This document shows positions 1 through 11,045 of a stretch of 64,000 bases of DNA, one piece after another; within the stretch, counting starts at the first letter, position 1, and the number at the start of each line of letters is the position of its first letter. A program made the translations under genes and the position numbers. Below the pieces are notes generated by a model that was not told where the DNA came from, searched no databases, and was given only the letters and a program-made list of their open reading frames with translations. The DNA comes from Euphorbia lathyris (lineage: Eukaryota; Streptophyta; Magnoliopsida; Malpighiales; Euphorbiaceae), in the NCBI RefSeq assembly GCF_963576675.1, contig NC_088915.1, positions 7,135,001 through 7,199,000 of the forward strand, read 5' to 3'.

Positions 1-1911
1 GTTATGACAAGCAGTATCTTAATGGATATGAGTATGACAAGTGGAGAGAAAGTTTCATCATAATCAATCACATGGATATGTTTGAAACCTTTTTCTACCA
101 ACCCTCCCTTAAAGGTGTTATCTATATTCAACTTGAAAAACTCATGTGATATCAATTACGTTTGCACCTGGTGGTGGATCAACCAAGTTCTAAACTTGGT
201 TATCATACATTGATTGCATTTCAGTTTGTATGGCTCTAAAGTATTGAGCTGAATGAGGCTTTCAATAGCCTCCTGATAGGTGATGGTTCATTATCATCAT
301 GAACCATAACTTTCATATCATCAGTTATCAAGAGATTGTACCTTACAACTTCCTGATGAATCCTACCAAACCTTCTCGGTTCTTGTATGATTGGAGCAGG
401 CTCCACATTATTGCGTGGCTCCGTCTTAGTCTCCAAACTATCCTGAATATGAATTTGTGAGGTTTGAACTTCCCCAAGTTCAACTCCAGTCCCATTGTCT
501 TCCTTGAGAAGAAACTTGTTTTCAAGAAAGACACCCTTTTGAGCAACAAAGATTTTGTGCTCTTCGGGGTTGTATAAGTATTACCCTTTAATTTCCTTAT
601 AGTAACCCACAAATAGGCATTTGTCTGTTTGGATGGGAGTTTGTCCCCTGTTAATCTTTTAACATGGGCCTCACATCCCTAAATCCTTAGAAAAAGCAAA
701 TTGGGCACCTTACCCGTCCATATCTCATATGGTGTCTTTTTCACCGTCTTAAGTGGTGTACAATATAAGGATTAAAGCTGAAGCTTCAGGGCATAGCCCC
801 ATAAATAAGTTGGAAGTGATGTCTGGCTCATAATAGAACAAACCATATCTAATAGGGTTAGATTCCTCCTTTTGGAACACCATTCCATTGAGGTGTTACG
901 AGAGGAGTGAGCTGTGAGATGATCCATCACACTCTAAGATAAGAGTTAACTTCTTGACTTAAGTATTCGCCACCCCCATCCGATCATATGGCTTTTGTAC
1001 TTTGGCCATGTTGGTTCTCTACTTCAGTTTTAAAATCCTTAAGCCTTTCAAAGGTTGCTGACTTATACTTCATCAGATAGACATAACCATATTTGTTGTA
1101 GTCATCAGTAAGAGTAATGAAGTAGCTATAACCACCTCTGGCTTGGGTACTTAATGGACCACATACATCTGTGTGTATTAGCCCGAATAAGTCCTTACTC
1201 TTTTCAGCTTGCTTGTTGAATGGATTTTTTTTTTCATTTTGCCTCCAAGGCAAGGTTCACATATGTCATATGATTCCAAATCAAATGACCTTGAGACTCT
1301 AAGTCCATGTAACTTTGAGATATGTTTCTCATTTATATGCCCTAACCGACAATGCTAGAAATAAGTCGGGTTAAGCTTCTTAGACTTAACCCGTTTAGTG
1401 TTTATGTTCTAAATGAGGTTGTTGCCACTTAAGTTCAAGACATAGAGACCATTGTTTAATGGTGCCACACCCTATACAATTCCTCATTGACGAACAGTGA
1501 TAGTACTATTCGAAATAGTAAACTCAAAATTGTCCTTGTCCAAGCAAGACACTAAAATTATGTTTCTACTTATAATAGGAACATAGAAACAATTTTTAAG
1601 GACGAGAACTAGACATGTTGGCATTTCGAGATGGAATTAGCATATTTCTAAGTCTGAAACATGTGCACCATTTCTAACTCTAAAGTCTGCTTCATCTTGT
1701 GCCAACACTCTCATTTCTTAAGACCTAACACATTTGAACAAATGTTTGAGCGACATTTGGTATCCAATACCCACGATGTAGGAACATAAAGATTCATCTC
1801 TATTACATTGCATTCTGTGATATGGGCCCGACCCATATCCTTATTTAGCTTTTCCTTTAATAGGTCTACTACTTTACAATGGCCTAGATCATTGCAACAA
1901 GAGCATCCCAA
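1..1911 (-). pseudogene. Degenerate Ty1/Copia pol fragment
   Basis: The - strand reads as a broken Copia polyprotein running off the left edge. In element order, 1911-1711 holds a decayed protease/pre-integrase stretch: WVLDTKCRSNICSN keeps the shape of the family's WVLDTG-ICSN motif, but the catalytic glycine is lysine. Next, 1253-984 is the integrase core (HTDVCGPLS, then YFITLTDDY). From 612 to 236 lies the integrase-RT linker (RRFGRIHQEV, then the ITDD region), followed by the start of reverse transcriptase. Frames change several times and stops are frequent, so no protein can be made. RT, RNase H and the 3' LTR would lie left of the window. Assignment to Copia rests on recognising these motifs and their order. 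The exact lineage is not determined. Confidence 0.85.
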
Positions 1912-2165
1912 TTATAGTTTTGGTTTGCATTTTATGAAATGAGAACCGATTTGGATTCTCTATATTGGATTCTCATTTTATGATTTTCGTACGCATTTTG
2001 GGTTCTCATTTTATGAAATAGAAACCCATTGAATTCTCATTTTATGATTTTTGATTCGCATTTTATGAAATGAGAACCCATATTAGATTCTCATTTTATG
2101 ATTGCTTGGTTCACATTTTATGAAATAAGAACCCAATATGATTCTTATTTCATAAAATGCGAACC
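1912..2165. repeat. Palindromic block of GGTTCTCATTTTATGA-type repeats
   Basis: About eight imperfect copies of a motif around TTCTCATTTTATGA occur within 250 bases, alternating with its reverse complement (CATTTTATGAAATGAGAACC). Adjacent copies are self-complementary, so the stretch could fold into a series of short hairpins. It starts where the Copia similarity stops and may belong to that element's 5' region. No coding potential is seen. Confidence 0.7.
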
Positions 2166-2678
2166 AAAATAATAATTTGCGCAATAAAAAAATTCCTTAT
2201 TATATTTTCTCTATCTCAAATTCATTATGTGAGTTATAGATGACTAAAGTCGAAGTTCTGTAATTTACTGTCCATCAAAATTAGCTTGACATGTGGGTAT
2301 ACGAGTTGAAAGTCAGAAAAATTCTTGCAGAATTTAACGATTTGGGAAGTTGGGGAGATAGAAAGTTGAAGAGTCTTTTAAATGTACGAGTTGAAAGTAT
2401 CTAATTTGACAACATATATTGAAATAGGTCTAAATATAAGCCTCCCAAAAAACATAGTTTTGTAAATTTTCCTAAAAAATCACATAAAAAAAACATCTTT
2501 CATCAACAAAATCTAAAATTGGATAAGCAAATATACAACTCCTCTAGAAATATGGTAAAATTGAGTTAGTAGTGATCAAATGGAATTTATGACCAAATGA
2601 ATTTGATCATTCACCGTTAAATCTAAACCGATTAAAATTCTAAAATAAAAATTCAAAGCATTATAAAGTTTAGATTTA
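2166..2678. other. AT-rich stretch, nothing recognised
   Basis: No credible reading frame, RNA gene or repeat was recognised. It may include the remnant 5' LTR or leader of the Copia fragment to the left, but I saw no matching LTR copy. Confidence 0.4.
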
Positions 2679-2880
2679 GGGGGTGTTTGGTTGCTGATTT
2701 TCATGCTCCTGTTTGCCTTTCACTTCAAAAAGAAAAGTTTCAGATGTTTGGTTAGTGTTAGTGACCTCCTATTTGTCTTTTACGCCTGAAAAGTAGCATT
2801 TTACAAAAGAATGGAATTCCTGTTTTTTGGTAAAAAAGTTTTTTCGCTACAACAAATAGTAAGTAAAATAAACAGACTCT
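2679..2880. repeat. MITE-like repeat beginning GGGTGTTTGG, copy 1
   Basis: The left end GGGTGTTTGGTTG is typical of plant non-autonomous DNA elements. The body (GTTTGTCTTTYA, GAAAAGTAGC, TTTTACAAAAG) recurs in the same order at 50138-50352, whose right end reads ACCAAACGAGCC. This copy appears to lack a clear right terminus. The superfamily is not determined. Confidence 0.55.
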
Positions 2881-3242
2881 TAATCAATATAAATTAATGT
2901 TGCTAGAACCGGACCAGACCGGGAATTGGATTGCTATCCGATTTGGGTGAGTGTGGGTTTATCAATTTGCAACAACCCGTCTGAAACCGGTGTCAACCCG
3001 AGAAATTGACTCCGGGTTTTTAATTATAAAAAGAAACAGGAGGAAAAAAATTAAAAATAATTTGTTTCAATTCCAAAACCTAATCTACTGCTCTATTATT
3101 ACTTTATTTTACATCTAAATTAATTAAAAGAAATCAACTTTGTTCATACTTGATTTTTTTTGTTGTTGCTATTGAAGTGCAACGCATCATGTAATGAAAT
3201 TTTTTTTGCTAAGGTTTTTAGATTATTTTTTTATATAATTAA

Positions 3243-3543
3243 TGATTCGGAATGTCAGTTAGGCCCAAGAGGCCCAGCGATACCCGACCAGCGAATGAGC
3301 CAGGACAATAGAAGGCCCACAGACCCAAGTCAATCCGCTATAAATACATAAAAGAAGGAAGAAGAGTAGATCAAGTAACTAATTTCCTACCTCACCCTCA
3401 TTTGATTAGAATACTCTCTTGAACAACTAACTGTCTTAATCTTCGGAGTATCCGCAGGGACCGTTCCCCGCGCAGAGACGACTCCCGAAGAAGCCAGACC
3501 CTCCCGACGAAGACCCAGATCACTGTTCCGCATTCCCAGATTA
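3243..3543 (+). repeat. 5' LTR of Gypsy element 1
   Basis: Starts TGATTCGGAATGTC and ends CATTCCCAGATTA. A TATA box (TATAAATA, 3339-3346) gives the expected sense promoter. The end is fixed by the following TT and PBS and by the matching 3' LTR. Preceded by ATTAA. Confidence 0.93.
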
Positions 3544-3545
3544 TT

Positions 3546-3562
3546 TGGTGCGGTGAGCGTGG
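3546..3562 (+). promoter_or_regulatory. Primer binding site of element 1
   Basis: TGGTGCGGTGAGCGTGG lies two bases after the LTR and begins with TGG, the complement of a tRNA CCA end. The same site occurs in element 2 (49272-49288, reversed), and a near copy at 17517-17533. I could not assign the tRNA from memory. Confidence 0.85.
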
Positions 3563-3592
3563 AATACAAGTGACTTCGGAGCTTCAAGAAAA

Positions 3593-6500
3593 ATGCAGAC
3601 CCCGACTGACTCTGTCCCGATGATAGTACCGGAAGTAGGAGCAACTAGCTCCATGACTAACGTCGAGCGTTCCACTCCGAACGTTCCAATTTCCCTCAGA
3701 AACCTGGGGCCACTGATGGAGGAGGTGAGCCTTGAAGAAGAAGAAACTTACAATACCACACAACTCCTTAGTGCAATCCAAGGTTTTTAAACAACCCAGG
3801 CTATTCATACGGCGGCTCAGATGAAGATCATAGACCAACAAAGGAGTCTGCAGGAGGAGAACACCAAAATCTGGCAGTACCTTAAAGAAGCAGCAGAAAT
3901 ACAAAGAGAAGGGGGGTTGCCAGGAGAGCCCGCGGGACCCGAGGTCCTCGCAGGGAGAGGGGCCGGGGCCGCCTCGGCCAGTGAGGGTGGTGCGCGGTGC
4001 GAGGAGACAGCAGCCGCGAATAGCGAAGACTTGTTGGAACTGAAGATCCAGCGGTTTCTTGACAAGAGAGCCCTTGGGGGCATCATGGGAGGAAGCATCA
4101 CCTCCAGCAAAACGCCACTAGTACAAAGGATCATCGAGACGAGGTTCCCACGGGACTGGAAAGCTCTTCGACTATCCCAGTATTCAGGGACCGAGGACCC
4201 GAACGACCATGTGGCATCGTTCATGAGCACCATCAACTTATACTCGAAAGACGAGGACATCATGTGCAAGGTTTTTCCAACCACACTCTCGTCTAGTGCG
4301 CAAGAGTGGTATCGAGGACTTGCTCCAGAGTCAATCTACTCATTTGATCTCCTAAAGGATCTTTTCCTCTCCCGTTTTGCCGCAGCAGCAAAGGTAAGGA
4401 AGATCAGCTCGGACCTCAACGGGCTCAAGCAGCAAGCAACTGAACCGCTGCGCAACTTTCTCTCTAGGTTTCACCATATGGCCTCACATGTTAAAGGCCT
4501 CAACCTAGAGGTGGCTCATGACGCTCTGGCAAAAGGGACCTCATGCGAGCCTCTAAAGCAGAAATGTTTCTGAAAGATGCCAAGATCTTTCGAAGATCTC
4601 ATGACCATGGCACAAACCTTCGTTAGATACGACGACTGTGACCGGCCCGTAGGATATGAGGAGTCAGACAGGGACAAGGCCAGAGGAGACACGCACAAGC
4701 AGGAACAAGGCAGGCCGATCGCAGAAGCACGTGAGGAGGGCCGAGCCCGCAAGGAGGCCCCAATGCCTTTTCCGGCTCGGACCGAGCGAGCAAACCTGGA
4801 GCGTAGGGGAGATCAATCCCGCGGGAAGGAAGTGCATTACGCTGCTCAGGGCCAGCCTCGCCGATTCACACAGCAAATCCCATCCGCCGACAAGAGCAAG
4901 ACCCGTGCCGAGAAAGAATATTGCAAGTATCACAAATCCTCCGGACACTCCACGGAGAACTGTTATCAGCTGCAGAAGGAAATTGAGCGGATCACGGAGC
5001 AGGGCACGCCACCAAAGGCGATCAGGCAGAAGGAGCAGAGGCCGAAGCAGCGGGAAGCAGGCCGAGCAGATGAGCCAAAGCGGCCAAGGTACCACGGGGA
5101 AATACACATCATAAGGGAGGGGGCACCAGCACTCTGCGCACCTCCAGAGAGCTCCTGCAAAAGGAAGGCAATCGGACAGACCCTGACGGTGCAACCACCG
5201 CTCCGGACCAGCCATTCGGAGGCTCTTGTTGTCACCATCAACATCGTCGGCTTTAAAACGCACCGAGTGCTAGTAGACACAGGAAGTTCGGTGAACCTGC
5301 TCACCTGGACGGCACTCCGTGCAATGAAGAATACTCACATTGCCCTCCGAGCCGGGACTTTCCCTCTGGTTGGCCTGTCGAAAATTGAAGTCCCAGTAAA
5401 GGGAGTTATCGCACTATCGACTATCTTCGCCGAAGGGGTCAAGGAGATCGAGGATACCGCAGAATGGGTGGTGGTCGATATCCCCCTGGCCTACAATGCC
5501 ATCATCGGAAGGCCTCTGCTGGCTACCTTGAAGGCCACAGTTGATATCTCCGGATTATGCTTGACCTTGCCGCTTCAGCACGGAAGGATCACCATCCAAG
5601 GAGATCGCATGCTGGCCAAAAGATTACAGTGGGAGGCGACTCAACCTCGGACAGCGCTTTACCTGGAGGATGTCCTGATGGATATGAGGGGTTACAATCC
5701 CGTACCAATCGAGCCGGTCAGCGACTGTGTTCTCGGAGACACCAGGACAGTGAAAATTGGGACCAGGCTCGCATCCCCTTTGGCCGACGAAATCAAGGAT
5801 GTCCTATCAGAGCATTCAGATGTGTTCGCTTGGTGCACCGGAGACATCACAGGGGTCTCACCTGATCAAGCAGTGCACAAACTGAGCATCGACCCCTCCA
5901 TGGAGCCCTTGAAGCAAAAGATGCGAGTACATGCGAAGGACAAGCAAGCCGCAGTGAAGGCAGAGGTGGACAAGCTCCTAGCTGTAAAATTTATTCGCGA
6001 GGTCCACTATCCGGACTGGCTTTCTAACGTTGTACTTGTAAAGAAAGCCAGCGAAAAGTACCGCATGTGTGTAGATTTTACAAATGTTAATAAAGCTTGC
6101 CCCAAGGATTCTTACCCGCTGCCTAATATAGATCAGCTCCTCGACCAAACTGCTGGTCGTAAAATCCTGTTTCAGTTTGATGCCATCGCTGGGTTTCAGC
6201 AAATCCCTCTGGACCCAGCCGACGCCGAGAAAACCTCATTCATTACGCATGAAGGCACTTATTGCTACAATGTCATACCTTTCGGGTTAAAGAATGCGGG
6301 GGCCACATACCAACGGTTAGTAGATAAGATGTTCGCCCATCTTATCGGCAAGACAGTGCAGGTGTACGTTGATGATATGGTGGTCCTAAGCGCTGAAGAG
6401 GGCGACCACCCGCGAGACTTGGCGGAGTTGTTTAAGATTTTCAGAACCTACAAACTTAAGCTGAATCCGGAGAAATGTTTCTTCAAAATTCGCAGCGGCA

Positions 6501-8924
6501 AATTCCTGGGATGCGTGGTGTCAGAGAAAGGCATCGAACCCAACCCCGTGAAGATCGAGGCAATCTTGGCAATGGAGCCACTGCGCGACTTGCAGGGGGT
6601 TCAAAGGCTCAACGGAAGGATCATCGCCTTGGGACGTTTCATCTCTTGCTCGGCACAACGGTGTTTGCCTTTTTACAAAGCAGTCAAGAAGGAGCATCCC
6701 TTTAAGTGGTCTACGGACTGCCAGGCCGCGTTCAACGCCATCAAAATCTTCCTCGCCACACCCCCACTGCTGTCGGTGCCAATGCCAGGGCGGGACATTC
6801 ACTTGTACTTCACCATCGCCGATGAAACGGTAGGAGTCGTTTTAACTTAAGAAGAGGGGACGGAGCTTTATCCAATCTACTTTCTGAGCAAAGTTCTGAA
6901 GGGAGCCGAAATCCGATACTCCGAGGTTGAGAAGGCTCTGTTCGCCATAACTCAAGCATCTGAGCGTCTAAGACCGTACTTCCAAGCGCATACGATTGTG
7001 GTCAGGACCAATTACCCTCTGAAAAAATCCGTCTAGAAACCAGAGGTCTCCGATCGAATCACCAACTGGTCCGTTCGACTATCCCAGTTTGACGTACGAT
7101 TTGAGCCCCGCACGATCAAGGCTCAGGTACTGTCCGACTTCATCGTAGAATTCACCGGATTTTCTACTGCCAACCCCACGACAACAAAATCTCGCAACAG
7201 CGACGTCTGGACCATGAGTATTGATGGGTCCTACGCTCCAGGGCAGGCAGGCACAGGCGTAGCCATTCAGGGACCCGATAATCTCCATATACGCTCGATT
7301 TCCCAACCACAAATAATCAGGCAGAGTATGAGTCCTTGATTGCAGCTCTTCGATTATCGAAAACAATAGTGAATGGACAGCTGACGATATACTCGGACTC
7401 AAAGCTCGTCGTCAGCCACGTCAGCGGTACCTACAAGGCAAAAGATCCGACGATGTGCCAGTACTTGGCCCTCGCCACCTCCTTGCTCAATGACCTCAAA
7501 GCAAAAGGAATAACCCTCGAACTCATACTGGTGCCACGAGAGGAGAACGAAGAGGCGGATGCTATCGCCGCTCTCGCAGCAGGCGAACAGTCTAGTGACC
7601 CGCATACCCTCATCGAAATTGTTGTGGCCTCGACCATTCGCGTAGAGAGCTCGCTACAGATCGACTCGGTGGACGCTGCGGCTAGCAGGTGGAGAAGTCC
7701 AATAATCAGATATCTTCAGGATGGAACACTCCCCGCAGATCGGACACATGCGTCCCTCGTGGTTCGGCGTTCCTGGCGTTATGCAATGCATGGTGGCTTA
7801 CTCTATCGGAAGTCCGCCACGCATCCCTGGTTGCGCTGTATATCCGAAGAAGAAGGGGATCATTGTCTAAAGGAGATACACCAGGGCGTCTGTAGCTCGC
7901 ATCAGGGCGCCCGAACAATTGCGAAGAAAGCCCGGCTCCAGGGGCTCTACTGGCAGACCATGGATTCCGATGCGATGCGTCTAGTTCGCAGTTGTCAGGC
8001 ATGTCAGCTATACGCCAATACTCATCACGCCCCGGCGGGTCCGTTCAAAGGCATTATCACACCTTGGCCATTTGCAGTATGGGGCATTGACTTGCTCGGC
8101 CCTTTTCTGATGGCTTTAGCACAAAAGCACTTTGTAGTAGTGGAAGATGATCACTTTACCAAATGGATCAAGGCTGAGGCAATTGCCAAGATAACCACCG
8201 ATAACGTAATCGGTTTCCTCAAGCGAACAATCATATACCGATTTGGGGTCCCTCACTCCTTCATCACTGATAACGGGAGGCAGTTCGACTGCAGTCAATT
8301 CCGTGAGTTTTGCGCAGAATGGGGTATCAAAGGGCGATACACCTCGGTGCACACCCTCAGAGCAACGGCCTCACTGAGGTAAGCAACCGAACACTCCTGC
8401 GAGGAATTAAAACGCGCCTATCCGACCAAGGCCGAGCATGGCCTGACCACATCGCGGTAATATTATGGTCATACCGCACAACCCCTCATTCGGGTACAGG
8501 GCGCACTCCTTTTTTCCTCACTTATGGGGCAGAAGCAATGGCACCATCTGAGGTCATCCTTCGTTCCCCTCGACAGACCACTTTCGAAGAAACCGACAAC
8601 AACGCGGAACTTGCGGCAGCTAGTGAGCGGCTTGAAGAAGAGCGCCTTAATGCTTTATTACACATCACGGCCCATAAGCAGAGCATAGTGCGTTACCACG
8701 ATAGGAGGGTTCGTCCCCGCACTTTTCAAGTCGGAGACCTTGTGCTCAGAGACGCCGCAGCTGCACAGTCCCCGTTAGCTCAAGGCAAGCTGGGCCAATC
8801 ATGGGAGGGACCATACAAGATCGACACTGTCCTCCACAATGGAGCTTACAAAATCGCCTCTTTAGACGGCTTGGTCTATGACAATAGCTGGAACATCCAG
8901 ATGTTGAAGAAGTATTATCAATAG
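3593..8924 (+). pseudogene. gag-pol of Gypsy element 1, broken
   Basis: Encodes Gag, a zinc knuckle CX2HX4HX4C (4922-4963), aspartic protease (DTG at 5276-5284), reverse transcriptase (YVDD box at 6365-6376), a first RNase H-like region, a second RNase H (SIDGS near 7220, NNQAEYE near 7312), and integrase with its HHCC finger (CX2C at 7993-8004), catalytic Asp at 8089 and 8269 and Glu near 8376. Breaks: in-frame stops at 3788-3790, 4571-4573, 6848-6850 and 7033-7035; a short deletion with frame change at about 7290 in the second RNase H; and a one-base loss at about 8350, just before the integrase glutamate. Comparison with element 2 shows that three of the four stops replaced a Gln codon and one (4571) a Pro codon. 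No chromodomain was recognised after the integrase. The product cannot be made as one polyprotein. Confidence 0.93.
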
Positions 8925-8969
8925 CTTCTTGTAAGGAAAATCATGAACAAAGGGTTTCGTTCTTTTTTC

Positions 8970-9830
8970 TTTCGCCTAACAATCCCATATTGTTATTGAT
9001 TGCTTACAAGCAGGCACCACAATGCGTTCTCTGCTACAAAAGCATCAAGATGCTACCCAAAGGCTTATCGAGCATCTCGACTGCCTTCGTAATCGCATAA
9101 CAATCCCATATTGTTATCGATTGCTTACAAGCGGGCACCACAATGCGTTCTCCGCTACAAAAGCATCAAGATGCTACCCAAAGGCTTATCGAGCATCTCG
9201 ACTGCCTTCGTAATCGCATAACAATCTCATATTGTTATCGATTGCTTACAAGCGGGCACCACAATGCGTTCTCCGCTACAAAAGCATCAAGATGCTACCC
9301 AAAGGCTTATCGAGCATCTCGACTGCCTTCGTAATCGCCTAACAATCCCATATTGTTATCGATTGTTTACAAGCGGGCATCACAAATGTGTTCTCCACTA
9401 ATAAAGCATCAATATGCAATCCAAAGGCTTATCGAGCATCTCGACTGCCTTCGTAATCGCATAACAATCCCATGTTGTTATCGATTGCTTACAAGCGGGC
9501 ACCACAATGCGTTCTCCGCTACAAAAGCATCAAGATGCTACCCAAAGGCTTATCGAGCATCTCGATTACCTTCGTAATCGCCTAACAATCCCATATTGTT
9601 ATCGATTGTTTACAAGCGGGCACCACAAATGTGTTCTCCACTAATAAAGCATCAATATGCAATCCAAAGGCTTATCGAGCATCTCGACTGCCTTCGTAAT
9701 CGCCTAGCAATCGCATATTGTTATCGATTGTTTGCAAGCGGACACCACATTGCGTTCTCCGCTACAAAAGCATCAAAGTGCTATCCGAAGGCTAATCGAG
9801 CACCTCTAGTGACTTCATAGTCACCTAAAC
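8970..9830 (+). repeat. 121-bp tandem repeat array in element 1
   Basis: About seven head-to-tail copies of a 121-122 bp unit, including TAACAATCCCATATTGTTATC and GCGTTCTCCGCTACAAAAGC, start just after the pol stop. Spacing is regular (for example 9022, 9143 and about 9264 for the same ATGCGTTCT). Copies differ by a few percent, and two carry a one-base-longer variant with AAATGTGTTCTCC. Short frames within it are by-products of periodicity. The unit is homologous to the 118-bp array of element 2. Confidence 0.93.
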
Positions 9831-10080
9831 AACCTCGTATTATCAACAGTGGTTCACGAGTAAATACTTCGATTCATGCTCCGCTAAGCAACACTACACG
9901 AGCACCTAAAAACGTTCACTGAAGAAGGAATTTTCCACGCAATTCAGAGCAAAAAAGGCTAAATAGCAAAGCTGCATAAGCGCATAAATTTTATAACAAC
10001 AAGCGTACCAAACTTCATTACAGAAAAAGAGCCACAATCACGTCCAAAACACAAAACATTACAGGTAACACACATCACAA
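9831..10080. other. Spacer between tandem repeats and antisense gene 2
   Basis: No reading frame of note. By position it should hold the 3' UTR and poly(A) region of the antisense gene and, on the other strand, the end of the sense transcript. I recognise no specific signal. Confidence 0.4.
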
Positions 10081-10776
10081 TCACTCAAGAGAAGCACGGA
10101 CACTGTCTGGGTTTGGGATAGCCTCCGCATCCATGAGGGCCTGGTGCACTGCTCGCCAATCGATACATTCGTTGGTGTTATGCCCATTCTGCCTATGGTA
10201 TAGGCATGCTTTCCCGACATGCGTCACTCGATGTGCCGGATCGGCCGGAATAGGCCCCAGAAACCCTTGTCTCGAAAATTCAAGGAAAACCACACTACGA
10301 GGTTTCAGCGGATCGACAAACGTCGCCCCGTGGGGACGGCTCAGTGAAGCATGGCGCCCAGGACGTCGGTTCTCCAGCACAGGAGGACGGTTCATAACTC
10401 TGTCTAGTTCGTCGGCAAGAAGTCTCCTTACCCAGGCAGGATGAGGATTTGTCACAGGTACCACTGACTCGTCGGGATTTAAGAACCCAATCCCATCCTG
10501 CAACCAAGTTTTCTTCTCAGTGGAAGAAAAGGCGCTGACAACCACATCGCATGAGTCCATCGCAGATCCAGTATAGGGCGCGGAACTCTCACTCTCCCCG
10601 TTTCGACTTCTCCGTGAAAAACCCCGGTTCATCCACATAGGAGAAGCATATCGCACTTTCTTGTCCAGCTCGTAATCATCCCTCGGGGGACAGTACACGT
10701 AAGGATGAGGCATCGCCGAAATAGCCTTCTGGACCTCAAGCACCTTAGCGGAATCCACAACATCCCGAAGCGACAT
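10081..10776 (-). CDS. Antisense gene 2 of element 1: knuckle-bearing protein
   Basis: An unbroken 231-codon frame opposite to gag-pol. The start is placed at MSLRDVVD because element 2 conserves this Met and not the upstream one, and because a TATA box lies about 95 bases upstream. The N-terminal third is strongly conserved between the two elements (SLRDVVD, VLEVQKAISAMPHPYVYCPP, KKVRY, PVWMNR-like). The middle is acidic and serine-rich. The C terminus has CLYHRQNGHNTNEC, a CX2HX4HX4C motif with the spacing of the Gag knuckle, then ECIDWRA. That suggests nucleic-acid binding, but I recognise no named family and infer no specific function. It lies downstream of antisense gene 1 in the same direction, with its own promoter. 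Confidence 0.8.
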   Translation of the reverse strand: MSLRDVVDSAKVLEVQKAISAMPHPYVYCPPRDDYELDKKVRYASPMWMNRGFSRRSRNGESESSAPYTGSAMDSCDVVVSAFSSTEKKTWLQDGIGFLNPDESVVPVTNPHPAWVRRLLADELDRVMNRPPVLENRRPGRHASLSRPHGATFVDPLKPRSVVFLEFSRQGFLGPIPADPAHRVTHVGKACLYHRQNGHNTNECIDWRAVHQALMDAEAIPNPDSVRASLE

Positions 10777-10870
10777 CGCGTGAAAACAGGAGTAAAACGG
10801 ACGACTAAGAATACGAGCACTCAAAGCAAGAACGCCACATGAACGAAAAACAGAGAGAAAAACCGACTCC

Positions 10871-10878
10871 TATTTATA
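10871..10878 (-). promoter_or_regulatory. TATA box of antisense gene 2, element 1
   Basis: On the - strand the site reads GCTATAAATAGGAGTCGG. Element 2 has GCTATAAATAGGAGCCGG in the same place (41826-41833), about 80-95 bases before the conserved start codon in both. Conservation in two diverged copies supports a real promoter. Confidence 0.75.
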
Positions 10879-11045
10879 GCAAGAATGGACAAGACTTGAC
10901 AAACACATCATGCAAGCTCAACTCAAATCAAAATGCAAAATGATGATCATAATAAACTGCAAAAAAGATCCACAAAGATACCAACCGTACAGAAATTATT
11001 ACATCTTTGAAATTATGAAACAAAAACACTGGATATCAGTCATAG

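Noticed and set aside
236..612. Separate small host genes on the - strand near the left edge
   Set aside because: The peptides fit successive pieces of a decayed Copia polyprotein between integrase and reverse transcriptase.
3817..5304. Several open frames on the - strand opposite gag (3817-4284, 4664-5263, 4966-5304)
   Set aside because: They are shadows of the GC-rich Gag/protease frame on the + strand; no domain, not bounded by promoter or conserved start.
8970..9830. CRISPR-like regular repeats
   Set aside because: Units are contiguous 121-bp tandem copies without unique spacers, in a plant retrotransposon. Not a CRISPR array.
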